A stretch of 64,000 nt of DNA from Variovorax ginsengisoli (lineage in GTDB: Bacteria > Pseudomonadota > Gammaproteobacteria > Burkholderiales > Burkholderiaceae_C): assembly GCF_030486595.1 (NCBI RefSeq), contig NZ_JAUJZH010000004.1, positions 246,184-310,183 of the forward strand, read 5' to 3'. A model generated the notes under the pieces. It saw only the letters and a program-made list of their open reading frames with translations. It had not been told where the DNA came from and ran no database searches. Below are positions 9,647 through 24,261 of this stretch, in pieces (the first letter of the stretch is position 1; the number at the start of each line of letters is the position of its first letter). Made by a program: the position numbers and the translations under genes.

Positions 9647-10813
9647 CTACCACGCCGTCCATTTCTGCTCGCTGCCCGCCGAGGCCACGGTGCGTTCGAT
9701 GAAGCGCACACCGCGCGCACCGTCTTCGACCCGCGGATAGTCGGCCGCGAGGGGATCGGCCGCCTGGCCCGCGAGCCTCGCCCGGATGTCCGCGACCACC
9801 CCGCCGTAGACATTGGCGAAGGCCTCGATGAAGCCCTCCGGATGCCCGCTCGGCAAGCGGCTCGCGCGCCGCGCCGACTCGCACAGCCATGGCGCGCCGC
9901 GCGTGAAGATGCGCTTCGGGCCGTCGTGCGGGAAGTGCACGAGTTCGCTCGGCTGCTCCTGCCGCCAGACCAGCGTGCCGAGCGTGCCCGAGACCCGCAG
10001 CCGCAGGTCGTTCTCCAGGCCGGTGTTGACCTGCGATGCGATCAGCACCCCGCGCCCGCCACCGCGGAATCGCAGCAGCAGGCTGCCGTCGTCGTCGAGC
10101 GGCCGCCCGGGCACCAGCGCGCTCAGGTCGGCACAGAGGCTCTCGATCTCGAGGCCGGTGATGGTCGCCACCAGGTTCTCCGCATGCGAGCCGATGTCGC
10201 CGATGGCCCCGGCGGCACCGCTGCGCGCCGGATCGCTGCGCCAGGCCGCCTGCTTGTTGCCCTCGCCCTCGAGCCGGGTCGCCAGCCAGCCCTGGTTGTA
10301 TTCGACCACCACCTTGCGGATCTCGCCGAGCTCGCCCGCGCGCACCATCTCGCGCGCCTGCCGCACCATCGGGTAGCCGGTGTAGTTGTAGGTGACGCCG
10401 AACACCGTGCCCCGGCGCGCCACCGCCGCGACCAGTGCATCGGCCTGGTCGCGCGTATGCACCAGCGGCTTGTCGCAGACGACATGGAAGCCGGCGTCGA
10501 CGAAGGCCTGCGCCACGGGGTAGTGCACATGGTTCGGCGTGACGATCGAGACGAAGTCGATGCGCTCCCCTTCCGGGCGCTTCGATTCGTCATCGAGCAG
10601 CGCCTGCCAGTCGCCATGATTTCGATCGTCGGCCAGGAACAGGTCGCGCCCCGAGGCCCTGGCCTTGTCGGGGCTCCCTGACAGCGCGCCCGCCACCAGT
10701 TCGGCCTGCCCATCGAGCGCGATCGCCTTGCGGTGCACCGCGCCGATGAAGGCGTCGCGGCCGCCGCCGACCATCGCGTAGCGCAGCTTGCGGCCAGAGG
10801 TCTCCGGAGACAT
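9647..10813 (-). CDS. Gfo/Idh/MocA-family oxidoreductase
   Basis: A 388-residue NAD(P)-dependent sugar or inositol dehydrogenase. The Rossmann dinucleotide site is '[16 protein letters not shown]', and '[12 protein letters not shown]' supplies the conserved EKP-like lysine block (here DKP). The second half is the alpha/beta substrate domain with '[13 protein letters not shown]', which contains the usual catalytic region. The start overlaps the stop of the sugar-binding protein gene (TGATG), so it is the last gene of the ROK-regulated ABC operon and probably oxidises the imported sugar. Exact substrate unknown; myo-inositol or a related polyol is possible. Confidence 0.85.
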   Translation of the reverse strand: MSPETSGRKLRYAMVGGGRDAFIGAVHRKAIALDGQAELVAGALSGSPDKARASGRDLFLADDRNHGDWQALLDDESKRPEGERIDFVSIVTPNHVHYPVAQAFVDAGFHVVCDKPLVHTRDQADALVAAVARRGTVFGVTYNYTGYPMVRQAREMVRAGELGEIRKVVVEYNQGWLATRLEGEGNKQAAWRSDPARSGAAGAIGDIGSHAENLVATITGLEIESLCADLSALVPGRPLDDDGSLLLRFRGGGRGVLIASQVNTGLENDLRLRVSGTLGTLVWRQEQPSELVHFPHDGPKRIFTRGAPWLCESARRASRLPSGHPEGFIEAFANVYGGVVADIRARLAGQAADPLAADYPRVEDGARGVRFIERTVASAGSEQKWTAW

Positions 10814-11778
10814 CAGAATGGCGAGTCGGGGTGGTAGAACGACTTCGCGTTGTCCTTGGTGATCAGCACCGACGGAATGATCGTCGTCGCCGGCAGCTTC
10901 TCACCCTTCAGCCGGGCTTCGGCCGTGAGCTTTATCGCGTCGTAGATGAACTTCGGCGAGTAGCTCACGTCGGCCTGGATCCGCGGGTCCTTGCCGTCCA
11001 TGATGGTCTTGACCATGCCCTTGGCACCGGCGCCGCCGAACACCACCAGGATGTCGTCGCGCTTGGCCTGCTCGATCGCCTTCAGCACGCCCACCGCCAT
11101 GTCGTCGTCGGCGGCCCAGATGGCGTCGATCTTCTTGAAGCGCGTCAGGTAGTCCTGCGTGACCTTGAAGGCATCGTCGCGGTTCCAGTTGGCGTACTTG
11201 GCGTCAAGCAAGGTGATGCCGGGGTAGTTCTTGAGCACGCTGTTGAAGGCGTCCATGCGCTCGTTGTCCAGCGTGGTCGCGATGCCGCGCAGCGCCACCA
11301 CGTTGCCTTTGCCGTCCAGTTTCTTGGCGATGTACTCGGCCGGAATTTTGCCGAAGGCAGTGTTGTCGCCGGCCACGTAGGCGTCCTGCGCGCTGGTGTC
11401 GGTCAGGCCGCGGTCGACCACCGTGACGTAGGCGCCCTTGGCCTTGACCTGGGCCACCGGCTTGGTCAGCGCCGCCGACTCGAACGGGAACACCACCAGG
11501 GCGTTGATCTTGGTCACGGTCGACAGGTCCTGCAGCTGGTTGGCCTGCTCGGGCGCGTTGGCCGCGGTCTTGATCGTGATCTTCAGGTCCTTGTGCTCTT
11601 TCTCGAGGTCCTTCTTGGCCTGGTTGGCCCAGTAGTTGATGCCGCCCATGAAGCTGTGCGTGGCGGCCGGGATCGACACGCCGAGGTTGACCGTCTCGGC
11701 GGCGGCCAGCGCCGGGAAGGCCGCGATGCTCGCGGCGGCGATGGCGCCGAGCGCCAGGCGTCGTGTGAGGGAAGTCAT
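10813..11778 (-). CDS. Sugar ABC transporter periplasmic substrate-binding protein
   Basis: A 321-residue periplasmic-binding protein of the ribose/galactose (type I, Peripla_BP_4) class. It has a Sec signal peptide with cleavage after about 'FPALAAAE'. The mature protein shows '[25 protein letters not shown]', a typical first strand and sugar-contact loop, and '[18 protein letters not shown]' with the Asp-rich sugar-binding motif of this class. It lies downstream of the permease by 58 bases and overlaps the dehydrogenase gene. The ligand is probably a pentose, hexose or cyclitol. Confidence 0.9.
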   Translation of the reverse strand: MTSLTRRLALGAIAAASIAAFPALAAAETVNLGVSIPAATHSFMGGINYWANQAKKDLEKEHKDLKITIKTAANAPEQANQLQDLSTVTKINALVVFPFESAALTKPVAQVKAKGAYVTVVDRGLTDTSAQDAYVAGDNTAFGKIPAEYIAKKLDGKGNVVALRGIATTLDNERMDAFNSVLKNYPGITLLDAKYANWNRDDAFKVTQDYLTRFKKIDAIWAADDDMAVGVLKAIEQAKRDDILVVFGGAGAKGMVKTIMDGKDPRIQADVSYSPKFIYDAIKLTAEARLKGEKLPATTIIPSVLITKDNAKSFYHPDSPF

Positions 11779-11836
11779 GCTGCTTGTCTCCTGTTGTGAA
11801 AAAGAAGTGGAACGGACGGGAAAGCGAATGCGGCCC

Positions 11837-12856
11837 CTAGCGCTTGCCGCGCTGCAGGAAGGCCACGACGATGATCACGATGCCCTGCACCGCGGCATTC
11901 AGGTACACGCTGATGATGCTGGTGAGGTTCAGGATGTTGCTGATGACCGACAGCAGGATCGCGCCGATCACGGTGCCCGTGATGCTGCCGGCACCGCCCT
12001 TCAGCGCCGTGCCGCCGACGATCACCGCCGCGATCGCCTCGAGCTCCCACAGCAGGCCAGTGGTGGGCGAGGCTGACCCGAGCCGCGGCACATACAGCAA
12101 GGTGGCGATGCCGACGCACACGCCCAGCAGCACGTAGGTCATGATCTTCACGTTGTCGACGCCCACCGCGGCATAGCGCGCCACCTGCTCGTTCGAGCCG
12201 ATGGCCTGCACGTAGCGCCCGTAGGCGGTGCGGTTGAGGATGAGCCCGCCGATCACTGCGACGATGAAGAACACCCACACCGGCACCGGAATGCCCAGCA
12301 GGCTCGCGTAGTACACCGGCGCGTAGAGGTCCGACAGCTCGTTGTCCAGGGTCAGCGCACCGCCGTCGGCGAAGTAGGTCAGGTAGGCCCGGAAGATGCC
12401 CAGCGTGCCGAGCGTCACGATGAAGGGCTCAATCCGCCCCTTGGTGATCAGCAGGCCGTGCGCCAGGCCGAACACGGCGCCGAGCACCACGGCCAGCACC
12501 GCGCCGAGCACCACCGCGAGCAGCGGCGAGCCGAGCGCCGGGCCCATCGCGTTGATGAACATGATCACGCAGCCGGCGATCAGCGCGGCCATCGAGCCGA
12601 CCGACAGGTCGATGCCGCCCGAGATGATCACGAAGCACATGCCGACCGCGATGATGCCGATGAAGGCGGTGCGGGTGAGCACGTTCATCGCGTTGTCGAG
12701 CGTGGCGAAGTCGCCGTTCAGCAGGGTGCCGGCGATGCACAGCAGCACCAGCCCGATGACCGGACCGAAGCCATGCAGGCGCTCGGTCCAGCGCGGCTGG
12801 ACGACCGGGCGGTGCGCGGCCTGTGTGTCGGTGCTAGGGAGCTGTTCCGGTGGCAT
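11837..12856 (-). CDS. Sugar ABC transporter permease (RbsC-like)
   Basis: A 339-residue integral membrane protein with about ten hydrophobic segments. It is a BPD_transp_2 (RbsC/XylH) family permease: '[16 protein letters not shown]' is the family's hallmark loop and '[20 protein letters not shown]' the cytoplasmic ATPase-contact region. The frame is open further upstream, but Met at 12856 starts a typical polar N-terminus and avoids most of the overlap with the ATPase gene; 23 bases still overlap. It forms the channel of the ribose-type importer with the ATPase and binding protein on either side. Confidence 0.9.
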   Translation of the reverse strand: MPPEQLPSTDTQAAHRPVVQPRWTERLHGFGPVIGLVLLCIAGTLLNGDFATLDNAMNVLTRTAFIGIIAVGMCFVIISGGIDLSVGSMAALIAGCVIMFINAMGPALGSPLLAVVLGAVLAVVLGAVFGLAHGLLITKGRIEPFIVTLGTLGIFRAYLTYFADGGALTLDNELSDLYAPVYYASLLGIPVPVWVFFIVAVIGGLILNRTAYGRYVQAIGSNEQVARYAAVGVDNVKIMTYVLLGVCVGIATLLYVPRLGSASPTTGLLWELEAIAAVIVGGTALKGGAGSITGTVIGAILLSVISNILNLTSIISVYLNAAVQGIVIIVVAFLQRGKR

Positions 12857-14324
12857 GGGCGATGAGCTCCTCTTCGGTGAGATGTTCGGCGTCGAGCGTG
12901 GTGACCAGCTTGCCCGCACGCATCACGGCGACGCGGTGGCAGAGTCCGATCAGCTCCATCAGCTCGGACGAGACGACGATCACGGCCAGCCCCTGCCGGG
13001 CCAGCCGCTGGATCAGGAAATAGATGTCGCGCTTGGCGCCGACGTCGACGCCGCGGGTCGGCTCGTCGAGCACCACCACCTTGGGCTGCGGCTGCAGCAC
13101 CTTGGCCAGCGCCAGCTTCTGCTGGTTGCCGCCCGACAGCGACGAGGCGCGGGCGTCGAGGTCGCCGGTGCGGATTCCGTAGTCCTTCACGGCCTCGGCC
13201 AGCGCGGCGCGCTCGGCGTCGGGCTTGAGCCAGGGCTGCGCATAGCGTTCCAGCGCCATCAGCGTGAGGTTCTGGCGCAGGCCCAGGTTGACGTGCAGGC
13301 CCTTGCCCTTGCGGTCCTCGCTCAGGTAGGTCAGGCCATGGCGGGCGGCGTCGCGCGGATTGCGGAAGCTGCGCACGTGGCCGTCGATCTCGACCGAGCC
13401 GGTCGCAGGCCGCAGTCCCAGCACGCCCTCGAAGAGCTCGGTGCGCCCGGCGCCGACGAGGCCCGCGAAGCCGAGGATCTCGCCGGGTCGGACGTCGAAA
13501 TTCGCGTCCCGGGCCCAGCCCGGCACGACGAAATCACGCACCCGCAGCGCCGGTTCCGTCGCCGTGACCACCACGTCGCGCGGCGGATACAGGTCGGCGA
13601 GTTCGCGCCCGACCATCAGGTTCGCCATCTGCTGCCGCGTGACCTCGGCGGTCGGCGCCCGGGTCACGAAGCGGCCGTCGCGCATCACGATCACCTCGTC
13701 CGTGACCTGTTCCACCTCGTCGAGCTTGTGCGAGATGTAGACGATGGTCACGCCGTCGGCCCGCAGCTGCGCGATCAGCTTGAACAGGCGCTCGGTCTCG
13801 CCGGGCGTCAGCGTCGCCGTCGGCTCGTCCATGATGAGCAGCCGGGCATGGCGCGAGACCGCCTTGGCGATCTCGACCAGCTGCTTCTCGGCCACGATCA
13901 GCCGCCGCACCTTGGTCCTCGGGTCGACGTCGAGGCCGACCGCGGCCAGGGCGCTCGCCGCCTCGCGCTCCATCGCGGCGTCGTCGAGCAGCCATCCCTT
14001 CTTCTTTTCATGCCCGAGGAAGATGTTCTGCGCCACGCTGAGGTCTTCCGCGAGGTTGAACTCCTGGTGGATCAGCACGATGCCGAGCGCCTCGGCATCG
14101 CGCGAGCTGGCGAAATTGCGCGCCTCGCCGTTCACGCGCAGCGTGCCGTCGGTGAGCGATTCGTAGCCGGCCAGGATCTTCATCAGCGTCGATTTGCCGG
14201 CACCGTTCTCGCCCAGGAGGCCATACACCCGCCCGGGCTCGAGCGCGAATGACACGCCGTGCAGCACCTGCACCGGGCCGAAGGACTTGCGCACCTGCTC
14301 GAACGAGACCGACACGCTCTTCAT
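12834..14324 (-). CDS. Sugar ABC transporter ATP-binding protein (RbsA-like, duplicated)
   Basis: A 496-residue fused double ATPase. In the first half Walker A is 'GENGAGKST' and Walker B '[11 protein letters not shown]', with a degenerate signature '[12 protein letters not shown]'. In the second half the P-loop is degenerate ('[10 protein letters not shown]'), the signature is canonical ('LSGGNQQK') and Walker B is '[12 protein letters not shown]'. This asymmetric pattern is normal for RbsA/MglA/XylG. It powers the neighbouring permease. The start codon overlaps the end of the ROK regulator gene by four bases. Confidence 0.93.
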   Translation of the reverse strand: MKSVSVSFEQVRKSFGPVQVLHGVSFALEPGRVYGLLGENGAGKSTLMKILAGYESLTDGTLRVNGEARNFASSRDAEALGIVLIHQEFNLAEDLSVAQNIFLGHEKKKGWLLDDAAMEREAASALAAVGLDVDPRTKVRRLIVAEKQLVEIAKAVSRHARLLIMDEPTATLTPGETERLFKLIAQLRADGVTIVYISHKLDEVEQVTDEVIVMRDGRFVTRAPTAEVTRQQMANLMVGRELADLYPPRDVVVTATEPALRVRDFVVPGWARDANFDVRPGEILGFAGLVGAGRTELFEGVLGLRPATGSVEIDGHVRSFRNPRDAARHGLTYLSEDRKGKGLHVNLGLRQNLTLMALERYAQPWLKPDAERAALAEAVKDYGIRTGDLDARASSLSGGNQQKLALAKVLQPQPKVVVLDEPTRGVDVGAKRDIYFLIQRLARQGLAVIVVSSELMELIGLCHRVAVMRAGKLVTTLDAEHLTEEELIAHATGTAP

Positions 14325-15523
14325 GGCGCCACCCCCCGCACCTTGAGCGTCTCGTGCATCGCGAGCGCGCCGGCGCCGATCAGCCCGGCCTGCGCCCCGA
14401 GCGGCGTGTACTGGATCTCGAGGTGGCGCGTCGACAGCGCCAGCGAGCGCTGGTAGACGCTCTGGCGCACCGCGGCCAGGAACAGCGGGCCGATCCGCGT
14501 GATGCCGCCGCCGATGAACACATGCGAGGGATTGAAGAAGTTGACGATCGACGCCAACATCTGGCCGATCAGGCTGCCCGCGCGCTGCACGATCGCATTG
14601 GCCGAGGCATCGCCGGCTCGGCTGGCCTCGCCGACATCGATGGCGTCGATCCGGCCCTGGGCACGCAGGCATTCCGCCAACGCGGCGCTCTCGCCGGCCA
14701 TGGCGGCCTCCACCGCCATCCGCGTGATCGCCGGGCCGGCCGCCATCACCTCGACGCAGCCCAGGTTGCCGCAATGGCAGCGCGGGCCTTCCTGGTCGAC
14801 GCAGATGTGGCCGACGTCGCCGGCCGAGCCGGCGGCGCCGCGGTAGACCTCGCCGTGGCAGACGATGCCGCAGCCTATGCCGGTGCCTACCTTGATCACC
14901 AGGAAGTTGGTGAGCGAGCGCCGCAGCCGCCACAACTCGCCGAGCGCCATCAGGTTCACGTCGTTGTCGACGAACACCGGCGCGGCGTACTCCTCGCGCA
15001 GGTAGTCGCGGATCGAGAAGCTGTCCCAGGCAGGCATCAGCGGCGGATTCACGAGCTGGCCGATCTCGAAATTGACCGGGCCGGGCACGCCGATGCCGAT
15101 GCCGATCACCTGGCGCGGCGCGAAGCCCGCACGCGACAGCAGTTCGCGCACCAGCACCCGCACCCGCGCCAGCACCACGCCCGGGCCCTCGCGCACGTCC
15201 GCCGGCTCGCCATGGTGGGCCAGCACGGCCAGGTCGGGGCCGAGCACCGCCACATCGACGCTGGTGGCGCCGATGTCGATGCCGACCACCACGCCCAGGC
15301 CCGCATGCAGCTGGAGGTTCTCGGGCCGGCGTCCGCCCGACGAGCGCTGCAGGCCGGCTTCGGCCAGCAGGCCCTGTTCAACCAATCCGGCGATCAGCGC
15401 GTTGGTCTTGCTCTTGGAGAAGCCGAGCTGTTCGGCCATGCCGTGGCGCGACCCGCCGGCCGACCAGAAGGTGGTCTCCAGCAGCTGCATCTCGTCCGCG
15501 GTCAATCGGCTCCAGGGGGCCAA
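14321..15523 (-). CDS. ROK-family transcriptional regulator of the sugar operon
   Basis: A 400-residue ROK repressor. A MarR-like winged helix (about residues 8-70, including 'GMAEQLGFSKSKTNALIAGL') is followed by a sugar-kinase-like domain: 'VGIDIGATSVDVAVLG' is the nucleotide/sugar-binding core, 'VFVDNDVNLMALGE' the substrate region, and 'CHCGNLGC' the structural zinc motif. It is the first gene of the ABC operon. The promoter region upstream carries two matching 12-13-base direct repeats 21 bases apart overlapping the predicted -35 box, consistent with self-repression relieved by the sugar. Confidence 0.88.
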   Translation of the reverse strand: MAPWSRLTADEMQLLETTFWSAGGSRHGMAEQLGFSKSKTNALIAGLVEQGLLAEAGLQRSSGGRRPENLQLHAGLGVVVGIDIGATSVDVAVLGPDLAVLAHHGEPADVREGPGVVLARVRVLVRELLSRAGFAPRQVIGIGIGVPGPVNFEIGQLVNPPLMPAWDSFSIRDYLREEYAAPVFVDNDVNLMALGELWRLRRSLTNFLVIKVGTGIGCGIVCHGEVYRGAAGSAGDVGHICVDQEGPRCHCGNLGCVEVMAAGPAITRMAVEAAMAGESAALAECLRAQGRIDAIDVGEASRAGDASANAIVQRAGSLIGQMLASIVNFFNPSHVFIGGGITRIGPLFLAAVRQSVYQRSLALSTRHLEIQYTPLGAQAGLIGAGALAMHETLKVRGVAP

Positions 15524-15586
15524 GTGCTTGTCTCCGGTATTCGTTCTTCTGTCGTGCCTGGCCGGGGCCGGCCTGAACGATGGCGA

Positions 15587-15615
15587 ATACTAGGGGCGCG
15601 GCTTCAGCCAAACAA
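15587..15615 (-). promoter_or_regulatory. Predicted sigma70 promoter of the ROK-ABC operon
   Basis: Read on the minus strand, TTGTTT (15610-15615) and TAGTAT (15587-15592) are separated by 17 bases. Transcription would start near 15580, leaving a leader of about 57 bases before the ROK gene. The -35 region is covered by the proximal copy of the direct repeat. Confidence 0.45.
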
Positions 15616-15641
15616 GTCCCATCTTCGACCAAATAAAGTCC
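15608..15641 (-). promoter_or_regulatory. Phased direct repeats, probable ROK operator
   Basis: Two copies of a CCAAA-n-AAGTCC unit (plus-strand reading CCAAACAAGTCC at 15608-15619 and CCAAATAAAGTCC at 15629-15641) start exactly 21 bases apart, which is two helical turns. The inner copy overlaps the predicted -35 box. This suggests tandem binding of a repressor on one face of the DNA; the ROK protein encoded downstream is the obvious candidate. Confidence 0.45.
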
Positions 15642-15672
15642 GAAGTTGTTGACTGTCAGGCGCTGAAACGAA

Positions 15673-15694
15673 AAAGCCGCCCGAAGGCGGCTTT
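15673..15694 (-). terminator. Intrinsic terminator of the atp operon
   Basis: A perfect nine-base stem (AAAGCCGCC/GGCGGCTTT) closed by a four-base loop lies 23 bases past the atpC stop. In the atp transcript the loop reads UUCG, the most stable tetraloop, and a run of U follows. The hairpin would also stop leftward read-through into the ROK operon promoter. Confidence 0.85.
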
Positions 15695-15716
15695 GACTCG
15701 GAAAGCGCGGGCGCGC

Positions 15717-16136
15717 CTACTTCTTCTGGCGGTACTTGCGCAGGGCGGCCAGCTGGGCCGCCATCACGGCCAGTTCCGACTGTGCCATCGCGATGTCGAT
15801 GTCGGTCTTGGCGCTCTTGAGTGCTTCCTCGGCCGCGGCCTTGGCGGCGTTGGCCTTTTCGCTGTCGAGGTCCTTGCCGCGGATCGCGGTGTCGGACAGC
15901 ACGGTCACGGTGGTGGGCTGCACCTCGAGGATGCCGCCGGCCACGAAGACGAATTCCTCGCCGCCGTCGGCCGTCTCGATGCGCACCGCGCCGGGGCGGA
16001 TGCGCGTGATCAGCGGCGTGTGGCGCGGGTAGATGCCGAGCTCGCCGGCTTCACCGGGCAGAGCAACGAACTTGGCCTCGCCCGAGAAGATCGACTCCTC
16101 GGCGCTGACCACGTTGACGTGAATGGTGCCTGCCAT
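15717..16136 (-). CDS. atpC: ATP synthase F1 epsilon subunit
   Basis: A 139-residue epsilon subunit of the F1 central stalk, which couples rotation to catalysis and can inhibit ATP hydrolysis. The beta-sandwich domain is at residues 1-88 ('[20 protein letters not shown]', '[19 protein letters not shown]'), and a two-helix C-terminal domain with the Ala-rich '[18 protein letters not shown]' follows. Last gene of the operon; the terminator follows directly. Confidence 0.97.
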   Translation of the reverse strand: MAGTIHVNVVSAEESIFSGEAKFVALPGEAGELGIYPRHTPLITRIRPGAVRIETADGGEEFVFVAGGILEVQPTTVTVLSDTAIRGKDLDSEKANAAKAAAEEALKSAKTDIDIAMAQSELAVMAAQLAALRKYRQKK

Positions 16137-16145
16137 GGGGATTCC

Positions 16146-17579
<1,434 letters not shown>

Positions 17580-17604
17580 TTAAATCTGTTGAGGGCCGAA
17601 AGGC

Positions 17605-18480
17605 TCAGACGCCGGCGGCCGCCGCGGCGCCCGAGACGATTTCCGACAGCTCTTTGGTGATGCCTGCCTGGCGGGTCTTGTTGTAGACCAGCTTGAGTTC
17701 GTCGATCACGTTGCCCGCGTTGTCGGTCGCGGCCTTCATGGCCACCATCCGGGCGGAGTGCTCGGACGCCATGTTCTCGGCCACTGCCTGGTACACCAGC
17801 GATTCGACATAGCGCACCAGCAGCTCGTCGATCACGCTTTGCGCATCGGGTTCGTAGATGTAGTCCCACGAGTGATGGCCCGACTCGGTGCGCAGCGTGT
17901 CCGCGGCCAGGGGCAGCAGTTGCTCCACCACCGGCTCTTGCTTGATGGTGTTGACGAACTTGGTGTAGCAGAGGTGCACGGCCGAGACCTTGCCTTCGGC
18001 GTAGGCGTCGAGCAGCGCCTTGACCGGCCCGATGAGCTTGTCGAGGTGCGGCGTGTCGCCCAGGTGCGTGACGTGCGAGACGACCCGCGCGCCGATGCGG
18101 TTCAGGAAGCCCAGGCCCTTGCTGCCGATGGCGACCGAGTCGATCGTCTTGCCGGCCGCCTGCGCCTCGCGCATCTTGGCGGTCACGGCGCGCAGCAGGT
18201 TGGTGTTCAAGCCGCCGCACAGGCCCTTGTCGCTGGTCACGACGATGAACCCGATCACCTTGGCCTCGCTCGTCTTCATGAAGGCGTGCGTGTACTCCGG
18301 GTTCGCCTGGCCGAGGTTGGCCGCGATGTCGCGGATCTTCTCGCTGTAGGGGCGGGCCGCGCGCATGCGTTCCTGCGCCTTGCGCATCTTGGAAACCGAG
18401 ACCATTTCCATGGCCTTGGTGATCTTCTTGGTGTTCTCCACCGATTTGATCTTGCCGCGGATTTCCTTACCAGCTGCCAT
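17605..18480 (-). CDS. atpG: ATP synthase F1 gamma subunit
   Basis: The 291-residue rotor shaft of F1. The N-terminal helix '[23 protein letters not shown]' and the C-terminal helix '[22 protein letters not shown]', which form the antiparallel coiled coil, are both well conserved. '[16 protein letters not shown]' is the central Rossmann-like domain signature. Normal length for Betaproteobacteria. Confidence 0.97.
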   Translation of the reverse strand: MAAGKEIRGKIKSVENTKKITKAMEMVSVSKMRKAQERMRAARPYSEKIRDIAANLGQANPEYTHAFMKTSEAKVIGFIVVTSDKGLCGGLNTNLLRAVTAKMREAQAAGKTIDSVAIGSKGLGFLNRIGARVVSHVTHLGDTPHLDKLIGPVKALLDAYAEGKVSAVHLCYTKFVNTIKQEPVVEQLLPLAADTLRTESGHHSWDYIYEPDAQSVIDELLVRYVESLVYQAVAENMASEHSARMVAMKAATDNAGNVIDELKLVYNKTRQAGITKELSEIVSGAAAAAGV

Positions 18481-18504
18481 GAGCGTTCCTTCCTTGGTCG
18501 TCGA

Positions 18505-20058
<1,554 letters not shown>

Positions 20059-20095
20059 GACTCTTTCCTTCTTTCTTTGTAAGGGGCTGGCGACC

Positions 20096-20629
20096 TCAAG
20101 CGGCTGCCAGCGCAACTTTCATTTGTTCAAGGCGCGCTTTGACGGAGGTGTCGAGCACTTCGTCACCGACCACCACACGAATGCCGCCGATCAGCGACGG
20201 GTCCTGCTGGACCGTGAACTGCAGCTTGCGGCCGAAACGCTTTTCGAGCGCGGCGGAGATGTTGCCCAGGGCGGCGCCGTCGATCGGGAAGGCGCTGTAC
20301 ACCACGGCATCCGACGTGCCGCTCTGCGCGCTGGCCAGCACGCGGAACTGCTTGGCGATCTCGGGCAGCGCGGTGAAGCGGCCGTTCTCGAGCAGCGCCA
20401 TCAGGAAGTTGTTCGCCGCAGGCGGCAGCGGCGAACCGTGCGCGGCGGCGACAACGCCGAGCACCTGCTCGGGCGTGGCCTTGGGGTTGTCCGCAAACTG
20501 GAGCAACTCGGGATTGGCGGCGATGGCGGCGACGTTGTCGAGCCAAGCGCCGGTTCCGGCGAGGTCCGACGAAGACGCCTTGAACAGCGCTTCGGCGTAG
20601 GGACGTGCGATGGTGGCGAGTTCGGCCAT
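20096..20629 (-). CDS. atpH: ATP synthase F1 delta subunit
   Basis: A 177-residue OSCP/delta subunit that links the peripheral stalk to the top of F1. '[16 protein letters not shown]' is the conserved N-terminal helix and '[23 protein letters not shown]' the C-terminal signature. It sits 37 bases upstream of atpA and seven downstream of atpF. Confidence 0.96.
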   Translation of the reverse strand: MAELATIARPYAEALFKASSSDLAGTGAWLDNVAAIAANPELLQFADNPKATPEQVLGVVAAAHGSPLPPAANNFLMALLENGRFTALPEIAKQFRVLASAQSGTSDAVVYSAFPIDGAALGNISAALEKRFGRKLQFTVQQDPSLIGGIRVVVGDEVLDTSVKARLEQMKVALAAA

Positions 20630-20636
20630 GGCGTGA

Positions 20637-21107
20637 TCAGAGTTCGGTCTGCAGGCGGGCCAGCAAATCGGCGTGGACGGCCGGATTCACTTCCTTGCGC
20701 AGGATCTGCTCGGCGCCCTTGACGGCCAGCGCGGCGACTTGCTCGCGCAGGGCCTCGCGGGCCTTCACGGCTTGCTGCTCGGCTTCGGCGCGGGCGGCCG
20801 CAACGATCTTGTTGCCTTCTTCCGTGGCGCGGCCCTTGGCCTCTTCAACGATGGCCTGCGCACGACGTTCGGCATCGGCAAGACGCTGGGCGGACTCGTT
20901 GCGCGCCTGGCCGAGTTCGACTTCCACGCGCTTGTTGGCGGCGGACAGTTCGCTCTTGGCCTTGTCGGCGGCTGCGAGGCCTTCGGCGATCTTCTGGGCA
21001 CGATCGTCCAACGCCTTGGCGATCGGCGGCCACACGTATTTCATCGTGAACCCGACAAGGATCAGGAACACGATCATCTGGACGATCAGGGTACCGGTAA
21101 TGCTCAC
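20637..21107 (-). CDS. atpF: ATP synthase Fo b subunit
   Basis: A 156-residue peripheral stalk protein. One N-terminal transmembrane helix ('[21 protein letters not shown]') is followed by a long charged Ala-rich helix, '[21 protein letters not shown]' and onward, that dimerises as the stator stalk. Normal length and order in the operon. Confidence 0.96.
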   Translation of the reverse strand: MSITGTLIVQMIVFLILVGFTMKYVWPPIAKALDDRAQKIAEGLAAADKAKSELSAANKRVEVELGQARNESAQRLADAERRAQAIVEEAKGRATEEGNKIVAAARAEAEQQAVKAREALREQVAALAVKGAEQILRKEVNPAVHADLLARLQTEL

Positions 21108-21187
21108 TTTTCACCCTCTCTTTGGGAATGAATCCGAGGCCATTCAACGCGGAACGACATGGGTTCGACGAGAAAGCCTGGACCCGA

Positions 21188-22373
<1,186 letters not shown>

Positions 22374-22385
22374 CCGTTACTCGTC

Positions 22386-22883
22386 TCAAAGTTTCAGGCG
22401 TTTGGGGGCCAGCATCACCGCCACCCAAGCCGCCTTCATTGTCACCACCAAGCCCACCAGCATCGCCGGCCAGCTCAGTTCCGAAATCAGCCTTGGCGCG
22501 GCGATCAGCATCGCCACCGTCAAGGCCATCTTGACCATTTCCCACAAGAAGAACCCGAACACCGCAGTGCCCGGATTCAGGGATGCAAAACGTCCGGTGA
22601 GCCCCCGTGCGAACACCGCCGCGGGAACGACCACCGCGAGCGCACCGTATCCGGCGGACCACCCCAGATTTTCCCTCCCTGTCAGACCCCAGGCCGCCAA
22701 TGCCGCCAGCAGCCCCCCAACGACCTGAATCGCGATCACCCGCCAGGGCGAGATCAGCGGCTTCAGTTCGCGTAGCCGCTGGGCCTCTTCGGCGGTCAGC
22801 GGCTTGAACTCTTCTTCCGGACCGTCGCCATCCTCGGGATCCTCGGGGACCTCTTTCGATGCATTGCGGGCGATTGTTTTCAT
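22386..22883 (-). CDS. atpI: ATP synthase subunit I (assembly factor)
   Basis: A 165-residue AtpI. A polar, acidic N-terminal segment (about 1-45, with 'PEDPEDGDGPEEEF') precedes four hydrophobic helices ('VIAIQVVGGLLAALAAWGL', 'YGALAVVVPAAVFARGL', 'GFFLWEMVKMALTVAMLI' and 'MLVGLVVTMKAAWVAVML'). AtpI family proteins help c-ring assembly. It is the first gene of the operon, 12 bases before atpB. The TATAAT promoter box lies about 48 bases upstream of the start. Confidence 0.9.
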   Translation of the reverse strand: MKTIARNASKEVPEDPEDGDGPEEEFKPLTAEEAQRLRELKPLISPWRVIAIQVVGGLLAALAAWGLTGRENLGWSAGYGALAVVVPAAVFARGLTGRFASLNPGTAVFGFFLWEMVKMALTVAMLIAAPRLISELSWPAMLVGLVVTMKAAWVAVMLAPKRLKL

Positions 22884-22930
22884 TTCGAATGAAGCCCGGA
22901 TGACGAACCAGAATTTCTACAAAGCCATTG

Positions 22931-22960
22931 ATTATAAGTAAAAACCCATGGCGTTCGGCC
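22931..22960 (-). promoter_or_regulatory. Predicted atp operon promoter
   Basis: On the minus strand a perfect -10 box TATAAT lies at 22931-22936, 48 bases upstream of the atpI start. The -35 region (around 22954-22959, GCCGAA) is poor, so an activator or an upstream element may help, or the assignment is partial. It is the only good -10 in the 173-base divergent gap. Confidence 0.5.
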
Positions 22961-23056
22961 AGCCCACACGGATGCGGAGGAAAAGTTCCCCAGTCCGGCG
23001 CCGGGGCGCTCCGAACCCGCTTGGGAAAGCTCTGCGCGCCCCCACCATAATTCTCC

Positions 23057-23971
23057 ATGCACCCGATCGCCCACGCCCTCCCGGACAACCTCTGCTACCT
23101 CGACGGTAGTTATACGCCGCTGCGCGACGCCAAGATCAGCGTACTCGACCGCGGGTTCATTTTCGGCGACGGCGTCTACGAGGTGGTGCCGACCTACGGC
23201 GGCCAGCCCTTCTGCTTCGACCTGCACATGGCAAGGCTCGAGCGTTCGCTGGCCGAGTTGCAGATCCGCAGCCCGTTGTCACCCGCGCAATGGCGCGAGA
23301 TCGCGATGCGGCTGGTCGAGGCCGCGCCGCCGGCCCAGCGCGCCGGCATGCAGGGCATCTACATCCAGGTGACGCGCGGCGTGGCGCCGCGCGACCATGC
23401 GATGCCGCAGGGCCTGACGCCCACGGTGTTCGTGATGGTGAACCCCATGAAACCGGTCGCCGACGCCGTGCGTGCCCAGGGCGTGGCCTGCGTGAGCGCG
23501 CCCGACTTCCGCTGGCAGAAAGCCCACATCAAGGCCACCAGCCTGCTCGGCGCGGTGCTGGCGCGGCAGATCAGCGTCGCGGCCGGTGCCGCCGAGACGA
23601 TCATGTTCCGCGACGAGGGACTCAGCGAGGCCTCCTCCAGCAACGTCTGGGTGGTGAAGGACGGCATCGTCAGCGGCCCGCCCAAGGACCAGCTGGTGCT
23701 GGCCGGCATCCGCTACGGCCTGATCGAGCAGATCTGCGCCGACGCCGGCATCCCGTTCACGCTGCGCCGCATCACGCGCGAAGAGGTGTTCGGCGCCGAC
23801 GAGCTGCTGCTGTCCTCCGCCAGCAAGGAAGTGCTGCCGGTGGTGACGCTCGACGGCCGCACCATCGGCGCCGGCCGCCCCGGCCCGATCTACCAGGCGC
23901 TCTACGCCGGCTACCAGCAGGCCAAGGCCCGCAGCACGCAACGACAGGGTTTTCAAGGAGTGCCCGCATGA
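23057..23971 (+). CDS. D-amino acid transaminase (fold-type IV PLP enzyme)
   Basis: A 304-residue class IV aminotransferase, the family of D-alanine transaminase, branched-chain aminotransferase and ADC lyase. The PLP lysine is in '[19 protein letters not shown]', and '[18 protein letters not shown]' is the class IV signature. '[20 protein letters not shown]' resembles Dat. In Burkholderiales this gene regularly precedes ybeD-lipB-lipA. The likely reaction interconverts D-Ala/2-oxoglutarate with pyruvate/D-Glu for peptidoglycan. The stop overlaps the ybeD start (ATGA). Confidence 0.85.
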   Translation: MHPIAHALPDNLCYLDGSYTPLRDAKISVLDRGFIFGDGVYEVVPTYGGQPFCFDLHMARLERSLAELQIRSPLSPAQWREIAMRLVEAAPPAQRAGMQGIYIQVTRGVAPRDHAMPQGLTPTVFVMVNPMKPVADAVRAQGVACVSAPDFRWQKAHIKATSLLGAVLARQISVAAGAAETIMFRDEGLSEASSSNVWVVKDGIVSGPPKDQLVLAGIRYGLIEQICADAGIPFTLRRITREEVFGADELLLSSASKEVLPVVTLDGRTIGAGRPGPIYQALYAGYQQAKARSTQRQGFQGVPA

Positions 23972-24261
23972 CCCAAGTCCCCGACACCCCGATCGACGCC
24001 CGCAAGGAATCGCTGATCGAGTACCCCTCCCAGTTCCCGATCAAAGTGATGGGCGCGAAAGTCGAAGGCTTCGTGCATGCCGTGACGCTGATCGCCGAGC
24101 AGTTCGATCCGGCGTTCGACGCCACCACCATCGAGCTGCGCAACAGCAAGGCCGGCAACTACCTCGGCGTGACGATCACCGTGACCGCCACCAGCCGCGA
24201 GCAGCTCGACGACATCTATCGCGCGCTGTCGAGCCACCCGATGGTGAAGGTGGTGCTCTGA
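23968..24261 (+). CDS. ybeD: YbeD/DUF493 family protein
   Basis: A 97-residue protein of the DUF493 family. It has a ferredoxin-like ACT-type fold in structures of relatives: '[23 protein letters not shown]' is the first strand-helix and '[30 protein letters not shown]' the C-terminal half. It is usually linked to lipB, but its function is not defined. A good Shine-Dalgarno (AAGGAG) precedes the ATG. Its last codon and stop overlap the probable CTG start of lipB. Confidence 0.88.
   Translation: MTQVPDTPIDARKESLIEYPSQFPIKVMGAKVEGFVHAVTLIAEQFDPAFDATTIELRNSKAGNYLGVTITVTATSREQLDDIYRALSSHPMVKVVL

Noticed and set aside
15648..15653. TTGACT on the plus strand as a -35 box.
   Set aside because: No -10 box lies at the right distance, and transcription would run into the atp terminator with no gene on that strand.
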